A stretch of 64,000 bases of DNA, taken from positions 1 to 64,000 of the forward strand of contig CAJVZD010000019.1 of NCBI GenBank assembly GCA_913019905.1, written 5' to 3'. Under the pieces are notes generated by a model. That model was given only the letters and a program-made list of their open reading frames with translations, was not told the DNA's origin and did not search any database. A program made the position numbers and the translations under genes. The stretch is from an uncultured Cellvibrionales bacterium (lineage in GTDB: Bacteria; Pseudomonadota; Gammaproteobacteria; Pseudomonadales; Dasaniaceae). The first letter of the stretch is position 1; each line of letters opens with the position of its first letter. Of the stretch, positions 18,225-27,944 are shown in pieces.

Positions 18225-18679
18225 CCACTGCCTTGTTTGATGTGGGTGAAATATAGCCTGTAAACGGTGACTAAACTAGCCATTAACGGACCTCCTCTTT
18301 TCTCGGTTTCAACGAGCAAAAATTAGCCTCTAACGCGCTATGGAAACAAACATCGGAAATGACTTTCAAATACGCGAACGCTCTAAAGCTTTTATGCACC
18401 GCTGGCAGCACTCGCACAGATTGATGGCAAGCCGATATCCGCGATTTCTATGCTTAACAAAGGATGTTAAAGTGTGCCGAAGACCATTGACCAAAAAGCA
18501 GCGGTTATCGAGTTGGCGATACAATTCTCTTTAAGACAGAAAATTAGGGCGAGAGACCTGCTATTGGCTGGACTCAGAATCACTCAACCCAAAATCTGAG
18601 TGACAAGTCCTGCAATCTAAAATATCGACACTCATTTCAACTTGTTAAATCAAGCTGACGTATTTACGGAGTTTTTGTA
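18225..18679. other. Intergenic stretch with coding-like fragments in two frames
   Basis: This 455-bp spacer separates ada-alkA from tcyP. Between about 18393 and 18470 one plus-strand frame reads APLAALAQIDGKPISA and then IS-MLNKGC to a stop, and the next frame continues as the small ORF at 18474. The composition looks coding, so it may be a frameshifted remnant of a small gene, but I do not recognise the product. Confidence 0.3.
18474..18599 (+). CDS. Possible 41-residue small protein or gene remnant
   Basis: GTG at 18474 is preceded by AGGA at 18461-18464. The product begins MPKTIDQKAAVIELAIQF and is basic and helical, ending in a TGA at 18597. It could be a real small protein or the tail of the decayed gene that seems to lie just upstream in another frame. 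No family recognised. Confidence 0.25.
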   Translation: MPKTIDQKAAVIELAIQFSLRQKIRARDLLLAGLRITQPKI

Positions 18680-20065
18680 ATGACTTTATTCGGAATCCTT
18701 AATCTTTTTCTATTTGCGGGATTGATGTATTTTCTTTTCCTATGGAGCAATAGAAAGTTAAGCCTATCCCGCCAGGTTTTTATAGGACTCATTGTTGGAA
18801 CACTCTTTGGGTTCTTCATGAAATTCGCCTATGGTCACAACCCCGATGTCATCCAGCAAACCCTTGCTTGGACAAACATCGTTGGCGGAATCTACGTCAA
18901 CTTACTGCGCATGATTATTATGCCATTGATTCTGGTCACTATGGTTATGGCCGTATTGCGCGTTGAGGAAATTAAATCACTGGGGAAAATTGGTGGAACG
19001 GTCATTGGTCTTTTGATTGTGACCACGGTTATTGCAGCTCTCGTCGGTATTGCAATGGCTGTCAGCTTCAACTTGAGCTCCGAAGGATTAACAACAGGAG
19101 CCAGAGAACTGGCTAGAGCCGATGTACTAATTGTAAGGCAAGAAACCGTGGCTGCGATTAATATCCCGGAATTGATTACCGGATTTTTCTCGACTAACAT
19201 TTTTTCTGACTTAACGGGTGCCAGAGACAGCTCAATTATTTCGGTAGTGGTATTTGCTATGTTTTTTGGCGTCGCTTCTTTACTCATCGGCGAGGAACAC
19301 CCAGAGCACGGTCAGAAAATAAAGCGCTTTTTTGAAACCGCGCAATTGATCATTATGAAACTCGTGAAACTGGTATTGAATTTAACGCCCTTCGGTATTC
19401 TTTCGTTAATGACCGATGTCGTCGCTACCTCGGACGGGCAGGCAATTTTGACGCTGTTCCATTTCATTATTGCATCCTACGTCGCTATAACGCTTATGTT
19501 TATGATTCACGGACTGATGATTGTGTTATTTACGGACACCAGTCTTGCAGACTATTTCAGAAAGGTCTGGCCCGTTTTGACCTTTGCTTTTGTTACGCGT
19601 AGTTCCGCTGCCACGATTCCTCTGACCATTAAAACACAAATAGAAGAACTGTCGATTCCGGCGCCGATCGCTAATATTGCAGCTTCCTTTGGTTCCACCA
19701 TCGGCCAGAATGGTTGCGCTGGAATTTATCCGGCTATGCTCGCGGTTATGGTCGCACCCACGATGGGTATCAACCCTCTGGAGGCGGAATTTATTTTTGG
19801 CCTTGTGTTAATCGTTGCTATCGGTTCGTTCGGCATTGCTGGTATAGGTGGAGGAGCGACCTACGCCGCCTTAGTCGTATTGCCCGCGATGGGGTTACCT
19901 GTCACAATCGTCGCGCTACTCATATCGATTGAGCCCTTAATTGACATGGCTCGAACAGCGCTAAACGTCAACGGAGCGATCACCACGGGAATGATTACCA
20001 CTCGCTTACTTGGGCCATCAATTCACCCCGCAGATCCGCATTTGGATGAACAAAGCGCTTCCTGA
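18680..20065 (+). CDS. tcyP: L-cystine/dicarboxylate-type sodium symporter (TcyP/YdjN family)
   Basis: The 461-residue inner-membrane protein belongs to the DAACS family and follows E. coli YdjN/TcyP closely: WTNIVGGIYVNLLRMIIMPL near residue 75, the serine-rich hairpin TFAFVTRSSAATIPLTIKTQ near 310, ASFGSTIGQNGCAGIYPAML near 340 and the C-terminal substrate helix SIEPLIDMARTALNVNGAI. It should import L-cystine with cations, which supplies sulfur. ACGGAG precedes the ATG. It stands alone, with no sulfur genes beside it. Confidence 0.88.
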   Translation: MTLFGILNLFLFAGLMYFLFLWSNRKLSLSRQVFIGLIVGTLFGFFMKFAYGHNPDVIQQTLAWTNIVGGIYVNLLRMIIMPLILVTMVMAVLRVEEIKSLGKIGGTVIGLLIVTTVIAALVGIAMAVSFNLSSEGLTTGARELARADVLIVRQETVAAINIPELITGFFSTNIFSDLTGARDSSIISVVVFAMFFGVASLLIGEEHPEHGQKIKRFFETAQLIIMKLVKLVLNLTPFGILSLMTDVVATSDGQAILTLFHFIIASYVAITLMFMIHGLMIVLFTDTSLADYFRKVWPVLTFAFVTRSSAATIPLTIKTQIEELSIPAPIANIAASFGSTIGQNGCAGIYPAMLAVMVAPTMGINPLEAEFIFGLVLIVAIGSFGIAGIGGGATYAALVVLPAMGLPVTIVALLISIEPLIDMARTALNVNGAITTGMITTRLLGPSIHPADPHLDEQSAS

Positions 20066-20163
20066 AACGATTAGAAAACGGCGAACAACAAATTTCAGAT
20101 CATTTCTGCGAGAGTTTAATTTCTTCACTCATATATCTGTGTTAGATCACTATTGGATAACAA

Positions 20164-21999
20164 TTGCTAACTTTAAAAAACCGTATTGCCGCCACACTAA
20201 CTGCTCTTCTGTTTTTGCTACATTCAAACGTTTTGCTTTCCGGAACAAAAACAGAGTTCGAACAAGAGATCAGTAAGGTCATTGCAGAAGAAAGCTTAAC
20301 CGGGATTGTCTGGTCGACTGTATCAAACAACAACGTCGTGGTCGGAAGTGCAGGGCTTTCAAATTCAAGCACCCAGTCTGCGATGAATGCCTACCATAAA
20401 GTACAAGTGGGATCAGTGACTAAAGCTGTTCTCGCCATTGGCGTGATGCGTCTGATTACGACGGGAAAGCTTTCTTTATCCAGCAATGTAGAAGCATTGC
20501 TACCGACACTTTCAATTAACAATCCATGGCATAAAACGGACCCGATCACTGTAGGTCACCTGTTAGAGCATTCAGCAGGCCTGGACAATTTTCGGATGTG
20601 GCAATTTCTAAACTCGCAAGTCGACCCATACACACCTTTAGCTGAGGTTTTTCCCGCCGGCAACTCGACGCTTTTGAGCGTCAGAAGTAAACCAGGAGCG
20701 CAATATTCTTATTCTAATATGGGTTATACCTTACTAGGCATGGTGATCGAATCTATCACTGGCGAGCGGTATGAGAACTACCTCGATAACAAGTTATTAA
20801 AACCACTCGGAATGCACGAAAGTACCTTTGAGTATATTTCGCAAACGGGTAAACACGCCGACAAAAAAATGGCGATGGGCTACTACGAAAATAATGTCGC
20901 ACAAGCTGCAATCCCGATGTACCTGCGACCGGCAGGCCAATTTACAACTACTGCCTCAGATATGGCGAAGTTTATGCAGTTTTTGCTGTCGGATGGGAGA
21001 ATATCCGGAGGACCTTTTATCGACCCTATACTAATGAATTTACTGGCATCACCCATAGACACCGACGCGAAAAAGACCGGTTTACAAATCGGTCACGGCT
21101 TGGTTTTGGCCGGTAGAGACCGACACAAAGTTCTAGGTGCCTGCCATCCCGGTACTACTTTTGGTTTTCGTGCTTACCTATGCCTTTTTCCGGACGAAAA
21201 AAAATCGTTCTTCTACGCAATAAATACCGACAACGATTCCGCCAATTACGAGCGATTTAATGCCTTGTTCATTCAACTTTTGTCCGTAAAGAAATCTCCG
21301 ATCGAACAGACATTAAAACCCACCATGGACATCACCAATCTAGAGGGGACCTATATCCCTTCACCGAACAATATGGCCGAGTTTGAGTGGCTGGACCTAT
21401 TGTTTAATTTTAATTGGCTAGTTAAAGATGGTCATAAAATCATATTAAAGTCATTACAAAACGAAGATCGAACATTGATTCCAATGAACGGACAACTGCT
21501 TAGAGCGACAGATAGAACCAAAGCCTCTCATGGGATAATTATTGACGAAACAGGTAATTTGTTATTGACTGACGGAATCAGCACAGTGAAGAAGTACCCC
21601 GCCATTATTTTGATTTTGTACTGGATAAGCCTCATTACCGGTGTGGTCAGTTTCATTTATATCTTCTTAATCGGCGTCATAAGAGTTATCGGTGGAGATA
21701 CCAACGGATTCAAAACGATTGCTTTACCGTTTTTCAATATTCTGGCACTAGCGATTGCTGTCTATTTGCTCTCACGTCAATCGTTTTTACGTTTTGGAGA
21801 ACCGACAACCGCCAGCTTTTCACTTTTCCTCACTTCTGGGTTACTGCCGCTAACATTACTTGTTTCTGTTTTTCTGGTAATTTTCCGCAGCGTAAAGACT
21901 CGACAAGATCATCGCGACACAATCGCCCTGCTTATCCTGTTTCAGTTATGTATCGTTCTGGTTTTCTGGCGAATGTTACCTATTGCCTATTGGTATTAA
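20164..21999 (+). CDS. Membrane-anchored beta-lactamase-fold serine hydrolase
   Basis: The 611-residue protein has a signal peptide (about 1-27) and a class C/S12-type domain: SxxK in QVGSVTKAVLAIG (Ser near 81), YxN in YSNMGYTLLG (near 180), and the third motif region HPGTTFGFRAY near 330. The last 130 residues contain about four membrane helices (about 480-500, 525-545, 560-580 and 590-608). The catalytic domain is therefore tethered to the inner membrane facing the periplasm. Family members are peptidases or esterases; a beta-lactamase function is not implied. The only workable start is TTG at 20164 after GGATAACAA. Confidence 0.87.
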   Translation: MLTLKNRIAATLTALLFLLHSNVLLSGTKTEFEQEISKVIAEESLTGIVWSTVSNNNVVVGSAGLSNSSTQSAMNAYHKVQVGSVTKAVLAIGVMRLITTGKLSLSSNVEALLPTLSINNPWHKTDPITVGHLLEHSAGLDNFRMWQFLNSQVDPYTPLAEVFPAGNSTLLSVRSKPGAQYSYSNMGYTLLGMVIESITGERYENYLDNKLLKPLGMHESTFEYISQTGKHADKKMAMGYYENNVAQAAIPMYLRPAGQFTTTASDMAKFMQFLLSDGRISGGPFIDPILMNLLASPIDTDAKKTGLQIGHGLVLAGRDRHKVLGACHPGTTFGFRAYLCLFPDEKKSFFYAINTDNDSANYERFNALFIQLLSVKKSPIEQTLKPTMDITNLEGTYIPSPNNMAEFEWLDLLFNFNWLVKDGHKIILKSLQNEDRTLIPMNGQLLRATDRTKASHGIIIDETGNLLLTDGISTVKKYPAIILILYWISLITGVVSFIYIFLIGVIRVIGGDTNGFKTIALPFFNILALAIAVYLLSRQSFLRFGEPTTASFSLFLTSGLLPLTLLVSVFLVIFRSVKTRQDHRDTIALLILFQLCIVLVFWRMLPIAYWY

Positions 22000-22211
22000 G
22001 ATAGCGGCATAAAATAGTCTCAATAACGTTTTAGTTGAATCGAAAAGAGAATGTTCAAACCTAACTCAGGGTTTATCTAAAAAATACGCTCACCACTAAG
22101 CTGGAGGGCCGTACTCTTATGCTTAAAATTGGCACTACGCTTTACTGAAAAAATAATCAAAAATTTTAGCGGTCAATTGGGTCATTAACTTATCGCTTAT
22201 ATCTCGAATAC

Positions 22212-22268
22212 AAAAAAAAACGCTTTAGGCTGAAGAATTAAACAGATAATCCAAAAACCGAAAGCGTT
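22212..22268 (-). terminator. Terminator of the P450 gene
   Basis: On the minus strand, AACGCTTTCGG (22268-22258) pairs with CCTAAAGCGTT (22229-22219) with one mismatch around a 28-nt loop, and is followed by a run of nine T residues (the A-run at 22212-22220). It begins 18 bp after the P450 stop codon. Confidence 0.65.
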
Positions 22269-22285
22269 ATCTCAATGCACAGAAA

Positions 22286-23548
22286 TTACTTCGCGTGAAG
22301 CTTTACTGGCATTTCGGTAATCCCTAAAACGAAATTCGAGGGCAATCGTTTAACTTCACCTACCACTTCAACAAAGGAAAAACGTTTCATAATTTCTTCC
22401 CACATGATTTTCAGCTGTAATTCAGCAACTCGATTTCCCATGCAGCGATGGATTCCAAACCCAAAAGAGAGATGTTGTCGAGCTTTCGTGCGGTCAATGA
22501 CAAACTCGTTAGGGTTGTCGATTGATGCTTCATCTCGATTGCCTGAGGTATACCACATGATGACCTGATCATCCTTTTTAATCATCTTGCCGTTAAGTTC
22601 AAAATCTTCTGTGGCAGTTCGTCGCATATGGGGTAACGGCGTTTGCCAGCGAATAATTTCAGATACCATGTTGGGAATAAGATCAGGGTTGTTACGTAAC
22701 AATTCATATTGCTCAGGAAATTCGTTTAGGGCCAAAACGCCGCCACTCATGGAGTTTCTTGTCGTATCGTTACCGCCAACGATTAACAACATTAAGTTAC
22801 CCAAAAACATCATCGGGTCGTCTATCATGTCCTTGGTATCTGGATGATTCGCCAGCATGGTCACAAAATCAAAGCCTTCGGTATTCCCTTCACGCTCGTG
22901 CCAAAGACGTTGGAAATAGGCAAGGCACTCCAACAGTTCGGCCTGACGTTCCTCAGGGGTAATGGAAAAATTACCCACCGCTTCTACAGACGTCGTCACA
23001 TCGGACCAGTGGGTCAGTTTGTGACGGTCTTCCATCGGAAAATCAAATAGTATCGCCAGCATATACGTGGTCATTTCAATGGATACTTTTTCAACCCAGT
23101 CAAAAGTTTCTCCGACAGGTAGAGAGTCCAAAATCAAACAGGCTTTTTCGCGGATGATATCTTCCAGTTTCTTTAGATTGACGGGACCAGCAGCCGGAGA
23201 AACAACTCTACGCTGTACGTCGTGCTCGGGTTGGTCCATCGCAATAAAATTCGGTGGATTGAATTCGTCGTTAATAAGCCCAATTGCAATCGAGCGATCA
23301 GATGAAAAAACTTGATGGTTTGTATCAACCGTTTTTATATCATCGAAGGTAGTAATAGACCAAAAAGGCCCCACTTTGCTTTCGGGGCAATAGTGAACAG
23401 GATCTTCTTTTCGTAGACGTTCGAACCACTTTTGATGGACGTTTGCCTCATATAACTCTGGTCGGCTCATGTCGATTTTATCCAAAGGTATATCGTATGG
23501 ATTTACGTTCGCCCAACTATCTAACTTTTCTATTTCAGCCCAGTTCAT
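22286..23548 (-). CDS. Cytochrome P450 of the CYP153 alkane hydroxylase family
   Basis: The 420-residue soluble P450 has the I-helix oxygen-binding motif IVGGNDTTRNSMSGGVLALN (near 255), the ExxR motif MVSEIIRWQTPLPHMRR and the haem loop HLSFGFGIHRCMGNRVAELQ with the axial Cys near 365. The NDTTRNSM and WQTPLPHMRRTA blocks are those of CYP153, which hydroxylates the terminal carbon of medium-chain alkanes or fatty acids. CYP153 usually has ferredoxin and ferredoxin reductase genes beside it; none is present here, so electrons must come from elsewhere. Shine-Dalgarno AGAGGTTTG precedes the ATG and a terminator follows, indicating a single-gene transcript. Confidence 0.9.
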   Translation of the reverse strand: MNWAEIEKLDSWANVNPYDIPLDKIDMSRPELYEANVHQKWFERLRKEDPVHYCPESKVGPFWSITTFDDIKTVDTNHQVFSSDRSIAIGLINDEFNPPNFIAMDQPEHDVQRRVVSPAAGPVNLKKLEDIIREKACLILDSLPVGETFDWVEKVSIEMTTYMLAILFDFPMEDRHKLTHWSDVTTSVEAVGNFSITPEERQAELLECLAYFQRLWHEREGNTEGFDFVTMLANHPDTKDMIDDPMMFLGNLMLLIVGGNDTTRNSMSGGVLALNEFPEQYELLRNNPDLIPNMVSEIIRWQTPLPHMRRTATEDFELNGKMIKKDDQVIMWYTSGNRDEASIDNPNEFVIDRTKARQHLSFGFGIHRCMGNRVAELQLKIMWEEIMKRFSFVEVVGEVKRLPSNFVLGITEMPVKLHAK

Positions 23549-23838
23549 GCTTCAAACCTCTAAATTTATTCGTATAGTGGCTCATTTATACTACGCCACA
23601 TCGAGCAGTGCAAGCAGCGACTTTTGCATTCACGACAGGACAACTTGTCGACCACTGCGGCAGAGGGAAAATACCGCTCCGGACCCTGTCGTCGCATAAA
23701 TAGAGCACTGTCAATTTAGAATGTGACCGACGTTTTTCCCGCAAATAATCAAAAGTCAGCAGGGGAATGTTTGACCTTTTATAAACGTGGCTATCGGCCT
23801 ATTTTCGGGGTTGATCAGTACAAGAGACGGGCTCTTAA

Positions 23839-24921
23839 CTAGTTGTCTGGAGAGCGATCAACCGAAGGCGTCTTTTGGTTTCTTTTATTGCGAAATTCCA
23901 TTTCCGGATTATTGAGCAATGCCTCGCTGACCAATTCATCGTAATAGGAATGGTTGGAAGACGGAAGCCAGTTTTTGTAATATTGCATGAATGCAACAAA
24001 GGTTGCCGGTTCTTCAAGAACACCGTTAATTTGGCCAACAATCCTGTCCCCCCACTCACCTTTAGAGCATCCCGTATAACCCAAGGTATAGGGCAATTGT
24101 TCGACAATGGGTAAAAATGCGGTAGCGGCTTCATTGCCAATACTGCGGGCTGCGTATTCTTGTTCAGTGGAAAACCCTAAGACTAAGTCTAGGCGGTTTT
24201 TGTGCAGCATGTGAATCAACCCAGAGTTAACATCTTGTCCGGACCGAATAAGTAGCTGGCCAGGCGAATTTTTCCTTATCTTTTCCAGTAGCGAATCAAC
24301 ACCTGCGCCATATCGGCGCCCGCTGGATGTACCGAGAATGAAGTTGTTGCTTGTTAGCGCCAATGAAAGGTTTAGGCGATTAGATGAATCAATATACGGC
24401 TGAAAGAGATGAATGTCTGCCGATCGAACAAGCACGCCATTGGGTATCAACAGGAAATTGGGGTGGCTATAGGTAATATATTTTTTTCGTTCCACCGTTT
24501 TCAGCAACGCCGACGAACAAACCTTTTCACCATTTTTCATATCAAGCAAAGCGCGTTGATAATTCACGGTTTTTGTTAAATGCGTGTATTGCGTTAAGGC
24601 TTGTTGGAAAAGGAGCCGATTACGATCCCCAAAACCTCTATCCGTATCCTTACCAACTGTGATAGTGACGGGGGGAGAGTCAAACGTATACCAGGTTATC
24701 GTATCTTCGGTATTAAGTTCATCAGCGGAAAGATCCAGACTAGGCAGATAAGGGTTGATAAGGTTGTAAACGCCAAGTGTCACTAACAGGTGAGCAACAA
24801 TCTTCGCACGATTTCCGGCGTTGATAGCTCCAGGAAATTGCAACCAAACCTCCAATTCTAATCGCCGACTAAAGGCTTCAATTTCTCGTAAATAATCCCC
24901 GATTATCAGTAACCCTAACAC
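23839..24921 (-). CDS. Periplasmic solute-binding-like protein, TIGR02285-type
   Basis: From about residue 72 the protein reads ITWYTFDSPPVTITVGKD, then VCSSALLKTVERKKYITYSH, the layout of the TIGR02285 group of type 2 periplasmic binding-like proteins, whose function is not established. A hydrophobic segment near 42-58 (KIVAHLLVTLGVYNLI) may be the real signal peptide. The upstream part of the frame from a GTG at 24919-24921 has no Shine-Dalgarno sequence and lacks signal character, so the true start is uncertain and could lie within the first 55 codons. No transporter genes adjoin it. Confidence 0.7.
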   Translation of the reverse strand: MLGLLIIGDYLREIEAFSRRLELEVWLQFPGAINAGNRAKIVAHLLVTLGVYNLINPYLPSLDLSADELNTEDTITWYTFDSPPVTITVGKDTDRGFGDRNRLLFQQALTQYTHLTKTVNYQRALLDMKNGEKVCSSALLKTVERKKYITYSHPNFLLIPNGVLVRSADIHLFQPYIDSSNRLNLSLALTSNNFILGTSSGRRYGAGVDSLLEKIRKNSPGQLLIRSGQDVNSGLIHMLHKNRLDLVLGFSTEQEYAARSIGNEAATAFLPIVEQLPYTLGYTGCSKGEWGDRIVGQINGVLEEPATFVAFMQYYKNWLPSSNHSYYDELVSEALLNNPEMEFRNKRNQKTPSVDRSPDN

Positions 24922-25134
24922 TACAAATGCTTATCGAATGTATCAACAAGTCTTAAGCTATGCAGCTACTGAGGTTACGACGGAAATCAGCAGACGGAAA
25001 TGATTGCATTAACCGCTCTGTTCTATCTTATCCGAACCGAAAAATAGCATAGCGATCGCGCATGACAGACTCTGAAACCATTCGGTACAGTGTCAACCAC
25101 TGAGAATTCTCGCTCAGCGCTGGTTATTTTCAGC

Positions 25135-25566
25135 TTAAGTGCCGGTCCCCTTTTTTGTCAATATTCCGCAATAAGCAGTAAAAACGCTGTCGAGCAGATT
25201 TGTAAGGCAATATTCAAAAGAGTCTTTGCCTTTCATCCATAGCTGGCCTCGGCTACCGTCTGAATTCACAAAAATCGCCTCATCGCCTGTTGATCGCATG
25301 GCGCCCCAGACAGTCAACGACGGCTGTGCCTTCGGCGTCGTCGAAGCACGAGAACTTCCGAGGAAAGATTCCCCGTCCTGATATTCAATCGTAACAGTCA
25401 ATTCAACATTGGAAATCACAGCACCACCTTGTGCGACATCGTCACCCGACGAAACAATCCTGACATTGCCTTGCCAAGCCCCGACCATATCGGGATATTC
25501 AGTTGCAGAAACGAAGGGGCTTGCCAACAGCGCGACATATAAAAACAGAGGGAACTTTTTCATCAT
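25135..25566 (-). CDS. Small secreted protein, unknown function
   Basis: The 143-residue product has a Sec signal peptide (MMKKFPLFLYVALLASPFVS) and a mature part rich in beta-type alternation beginning EYPDMVGAWQGNVRIV. The MVGAWQGNV opening and the pair of cysteines near the end recall small lipocalin-like or bacterial beta-barrel proteins, but no family can be assigned. GAGGCC lies before the tandem ATG codons. Confidence 0.7.
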   Translation of the reverse strand: MMKKFPLFLYVALLASPFVSATEYPDMVGAWQGNVRIVSSGDDVAQGGAVISNVELTVTIEYQDGESFLGSSRASTTPKAQPSLTVWGAMRSTGDEAIFVNSDGSRGQLWMKGKDSFEYCLTNLLDSVFTAYCGILTKKGTGT

Positions 25567-25999
25567 GTGGCCTCATTTATGATCGATGCATATCACTTAG
25601 TGGTATATTAAATTTAGCTTAAAGAAGGGGGATTACAATTTCTTTTATGGAACTATTGCCGAAGAGTCTGGCATGTTAAGTCTTTTTCGTTTTACGTGAG
25701 ATGCTGACAACTTGTCTAAATTTAAGACGGCATAGATAAGTATGGCAGAACGCCAAGCAGTAGCGGCACGGTGAATTTTCATCAACGCTCACGAAAGTGA
25801 GTAAGCACTTGCAAACCACGCAACTCGGTTAAAACCTGTACTTCAAATGAACACCACAGAATGTCAACCACTACGACGAGCGCCAAGGACTCAATGATTT
25901 TCCCATACTGACATAGGGCTGTCAGCAGTCATTCGATACACTACCTGCGTGATCTAAATTTTTCAGCGTTAGCAAGACAACAAGGGATACAAAGATAAA
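25567..25999. other. Divergent spacer without recognised features
   Basis: This 433-bp region separates the small secreted protein gene from alkC. It must contain both promoters. No palindrome, repeat or small reading frame stood out. Confidence 0.5.
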
Positions 26000-27097
26000 A
26001 TGGCCGAGCTGCTAAAACATGTTTATAACGAACTTTTTATCAAGAACCTCGGTGAAGCATTTGCCAGACAAGCACCCTATTTTGACCTAAAGAAATTCGA
26101 ATCCTCAGTCTTCTCTAGGAACTGGCAGGATCTTGAACTCAAAGCTCGAATGCGCCGTATCACCGAGTGTTTACAACATTGCATGACTGACGACTATGGC
26201 GAAAACTTACGGGTTCTGCTCGATGTGTCAGAGGTCTTGAAGACCCATAGTAAACCCGGATTTGAATATATGCTTTTTCCTGATTTTGTCGAACTCTACG
26301 GACAAGACGATTTTGACTTGTCGATCAACGCCCTCGAGCAACTCACTAAACTCGCCAGTGCAGAATTTGCTGTTCGACCTTTTATTATGTCGCAACCGAA
26401 AAAAATGATGGCCAAAATGTCCGCATGGGCAAAAAGCCCAGACGCCGATGTACGGCGTCTGGCTAGCGAAGGATGTCGCCCTCGTTTACCGTGGGCAATG
26501 GCTTTACCGAATTTTAAAAACGACCCAAAGCCAATACTGCCCGTGCTGAGGCAACTCAAAAACGATAAATCCTTGTATGTCCGGCGCAGCGTCGCGAACA
26601 ATCTCAACGACATTTCTAAGGATCATCCCGATGTTGTTCTCGACATCGCACAACAGTGGTTAGGCGAAAATGACGAAACTGACTGGATTGTTAAACACGC
26701 CTTACGTGGCTTATTGAAAAGCGCCGATGCCACAGCGCTTGGTTTATTTGGGTATGGCGATGTAAAGCACCTGGAACTGTGTGAGCTACGCTTAGAAAAA
26801 ACAGTCAGTTTTGGCGATTATCTACCCTTTAGTTTTGAGCTAAAAACATCCGCGAAATCCATCGGTAATTTGAGAATCGAATACGCAATCGACTTCATGA
26901 AATCCAATGGCAAAACGGCGCGAAAAATTTTTAAAGTCAGCGAATCTAACTATCGACAAACCAACAAGGAATTTCAACGTAAACATGCCTTTAAGCCAAT
27001 AGCTACCCGGCAACACTATCCGGGAGAGCACGGCTTTGCACTGCTACTCAATGGCGTCGAAGTGGCGAGTCATCGCTTCCTACTTACGGGCTTGTGA
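26000..27097 (+). CDS. alkC: DNA alkylation repair glycosylase, AlkC type
   Basis: The 365-residue protein is all-helical over its first 260 residues, with HEAT-like repeats. Key segments are KARMRRITECLQHCM near 50, VRPFIMSQPKKMMAKMSAWA near 130, ASEGCRPRLPWAMALPNFK near 155 and YVRRSVANNLNDISKDHP near 195, all characteristic of AlkC. The last 100 residues form a beta-rich domain, matching the C-terminal Ig-like extension known in one subgroup of AlkC. AlkC excises 3-methyladenine and 3-methylcytosine. The gene is about 8 kb from ogt and ada-alkA, adding a third repair activity for the same type of damage. Confidence 0.9.
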   Translation: MAELLKHVYNELFIKNLGEAFARQAPYFDLKKFESSVFSRNWQDLELKARMRRITECLQHCMTDDYGENLRVLLDVSEVLKTHSKPGFEYMLFPDFVELYGQDDFDLSINALEQLTKLASAEFAVRPFIMSQPKKMMAKMSAWAKSPDADVRRLASEGCRPRLPWAMALPNFKNDPKPILPVLRQLKNDKSLYVRRSVANNLNDISKDHPDVVLDIAQQWLGENDETDWIVKHALRGLLKSADATALGLFGYGDVKHLELCELRLEKTVSFGDYLPFSFELKTSAKSIGNLRIEYAIDFMKSNGKTARKIFKVSESNYRQTNKEFQRKHAFKPIATRQHYPGEHGFALLLNGVEVASHRFLLTGL

Positions 27098-27339
27098 AAA
27101 CAACATATCGGTAGTCGATATTCGGCCCAATCAAGTCTGGATCGCTAACCCTCCAGAACAGGTCCACAAAATGTCCCTGTGCCGAATCGTTTCAATGCTG
27201 TTTACCACGAGTGGGCATGACCGCGGCGGCTCTATCGAATACGAATCCACCGTAATCAGTTATACACTGACCCGCTAATTGGTTATTATAGGCACCACTT
27301 TACCCCTTATCCATGATGCCTTTTCCAGAGAACACTACC

Positions 27340-27915
27340 GTGCCAAATAAAAAATATATCGATGCCCAGCAGTTGCTGGATGACTCCTTCGCACTTGGCT
27401 TACAGATTCTCGAAAGTGGTTACGTACCCGATTTTATTGTGGGCGTATGGCGCGGGGGCACCCCGGTCGGTATTGCAGTCCAAGAGTTACTGGATTATTT
27501 CGGTGTCCACACCAACCATATTTCGATTAGAACCTCTCTTTACACCGGTGTCGAACAGCGCGCTACGAATGTAAAAGTTCACGGTTTAAGTTATATCGTA
27601 AAAAATGTAGACGCGGGTGATTCTTTACTCATTGTCGACGACGTACACGATACTGGATTGAGTATTAAGCAAATAATTGCAGATTTAGAAAAAGAGTGCC
27701 GATTAAATACCCCCGACATTCGCATTGCCACACCTTACTACAAACCTGGCAACAATAAGGTCGGAAAAGCCCCCGATTACTACATTCACGAAACAGAGCA
27801 GTGGTTGGTCTTTCCCCACGAACTATCGGGATTAACGGCGCAAGAGATTTTAGATCGCAAGCCGGGTATCGATAAGTTGAGAGAAAAGCTATTGGAACGC
27901 GCCAATAAAGACTAA
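27340..27915 (+). CDS. Xanthine/hypoxanthine phosphoribosyltransferase-like protein
   Basis: The roughly 191-residue protein has the type I PRTase PRPP-binding motif LLIVDDVHDTGLS near residue 100, the VGVWRGGTPVGIAVQELL block near 35 and an aromatic C-terminal hood (EQWLVFPHELSG) for a purine base. It would convert a free purine and PRPP to the nucleotide in the cytoplasm. I set the start at GTG 27340 because MPNKKYIDAQQLLDDSF aligns with usual family N-termini and AGAGAA lies upstream; an in-frame ATG at 27313 would add nine residues but has no Shine-Dalgarno sequence. Confidence 0.88.
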   Translation: MPNKKYIDAQQLLDDSFALGLQILESGYVPDFIVGVWRGGTPVGIAVQELLDYFGVHTNHISIRTSLYTGVEQRATNVKVHGLSYIVKNVDAGDSLLIVDDVHDTGLSIKQIIADLEKECRLNTPDIRIATPYYKPGNNKVGKAPDYYIHETEQWLVFPHELSGLTAQEILDRKPGIDKLREKLLERANKD

Positions 27916-27944
27916 ATTTCAGTGCCGACCTGTACCGACAATAT

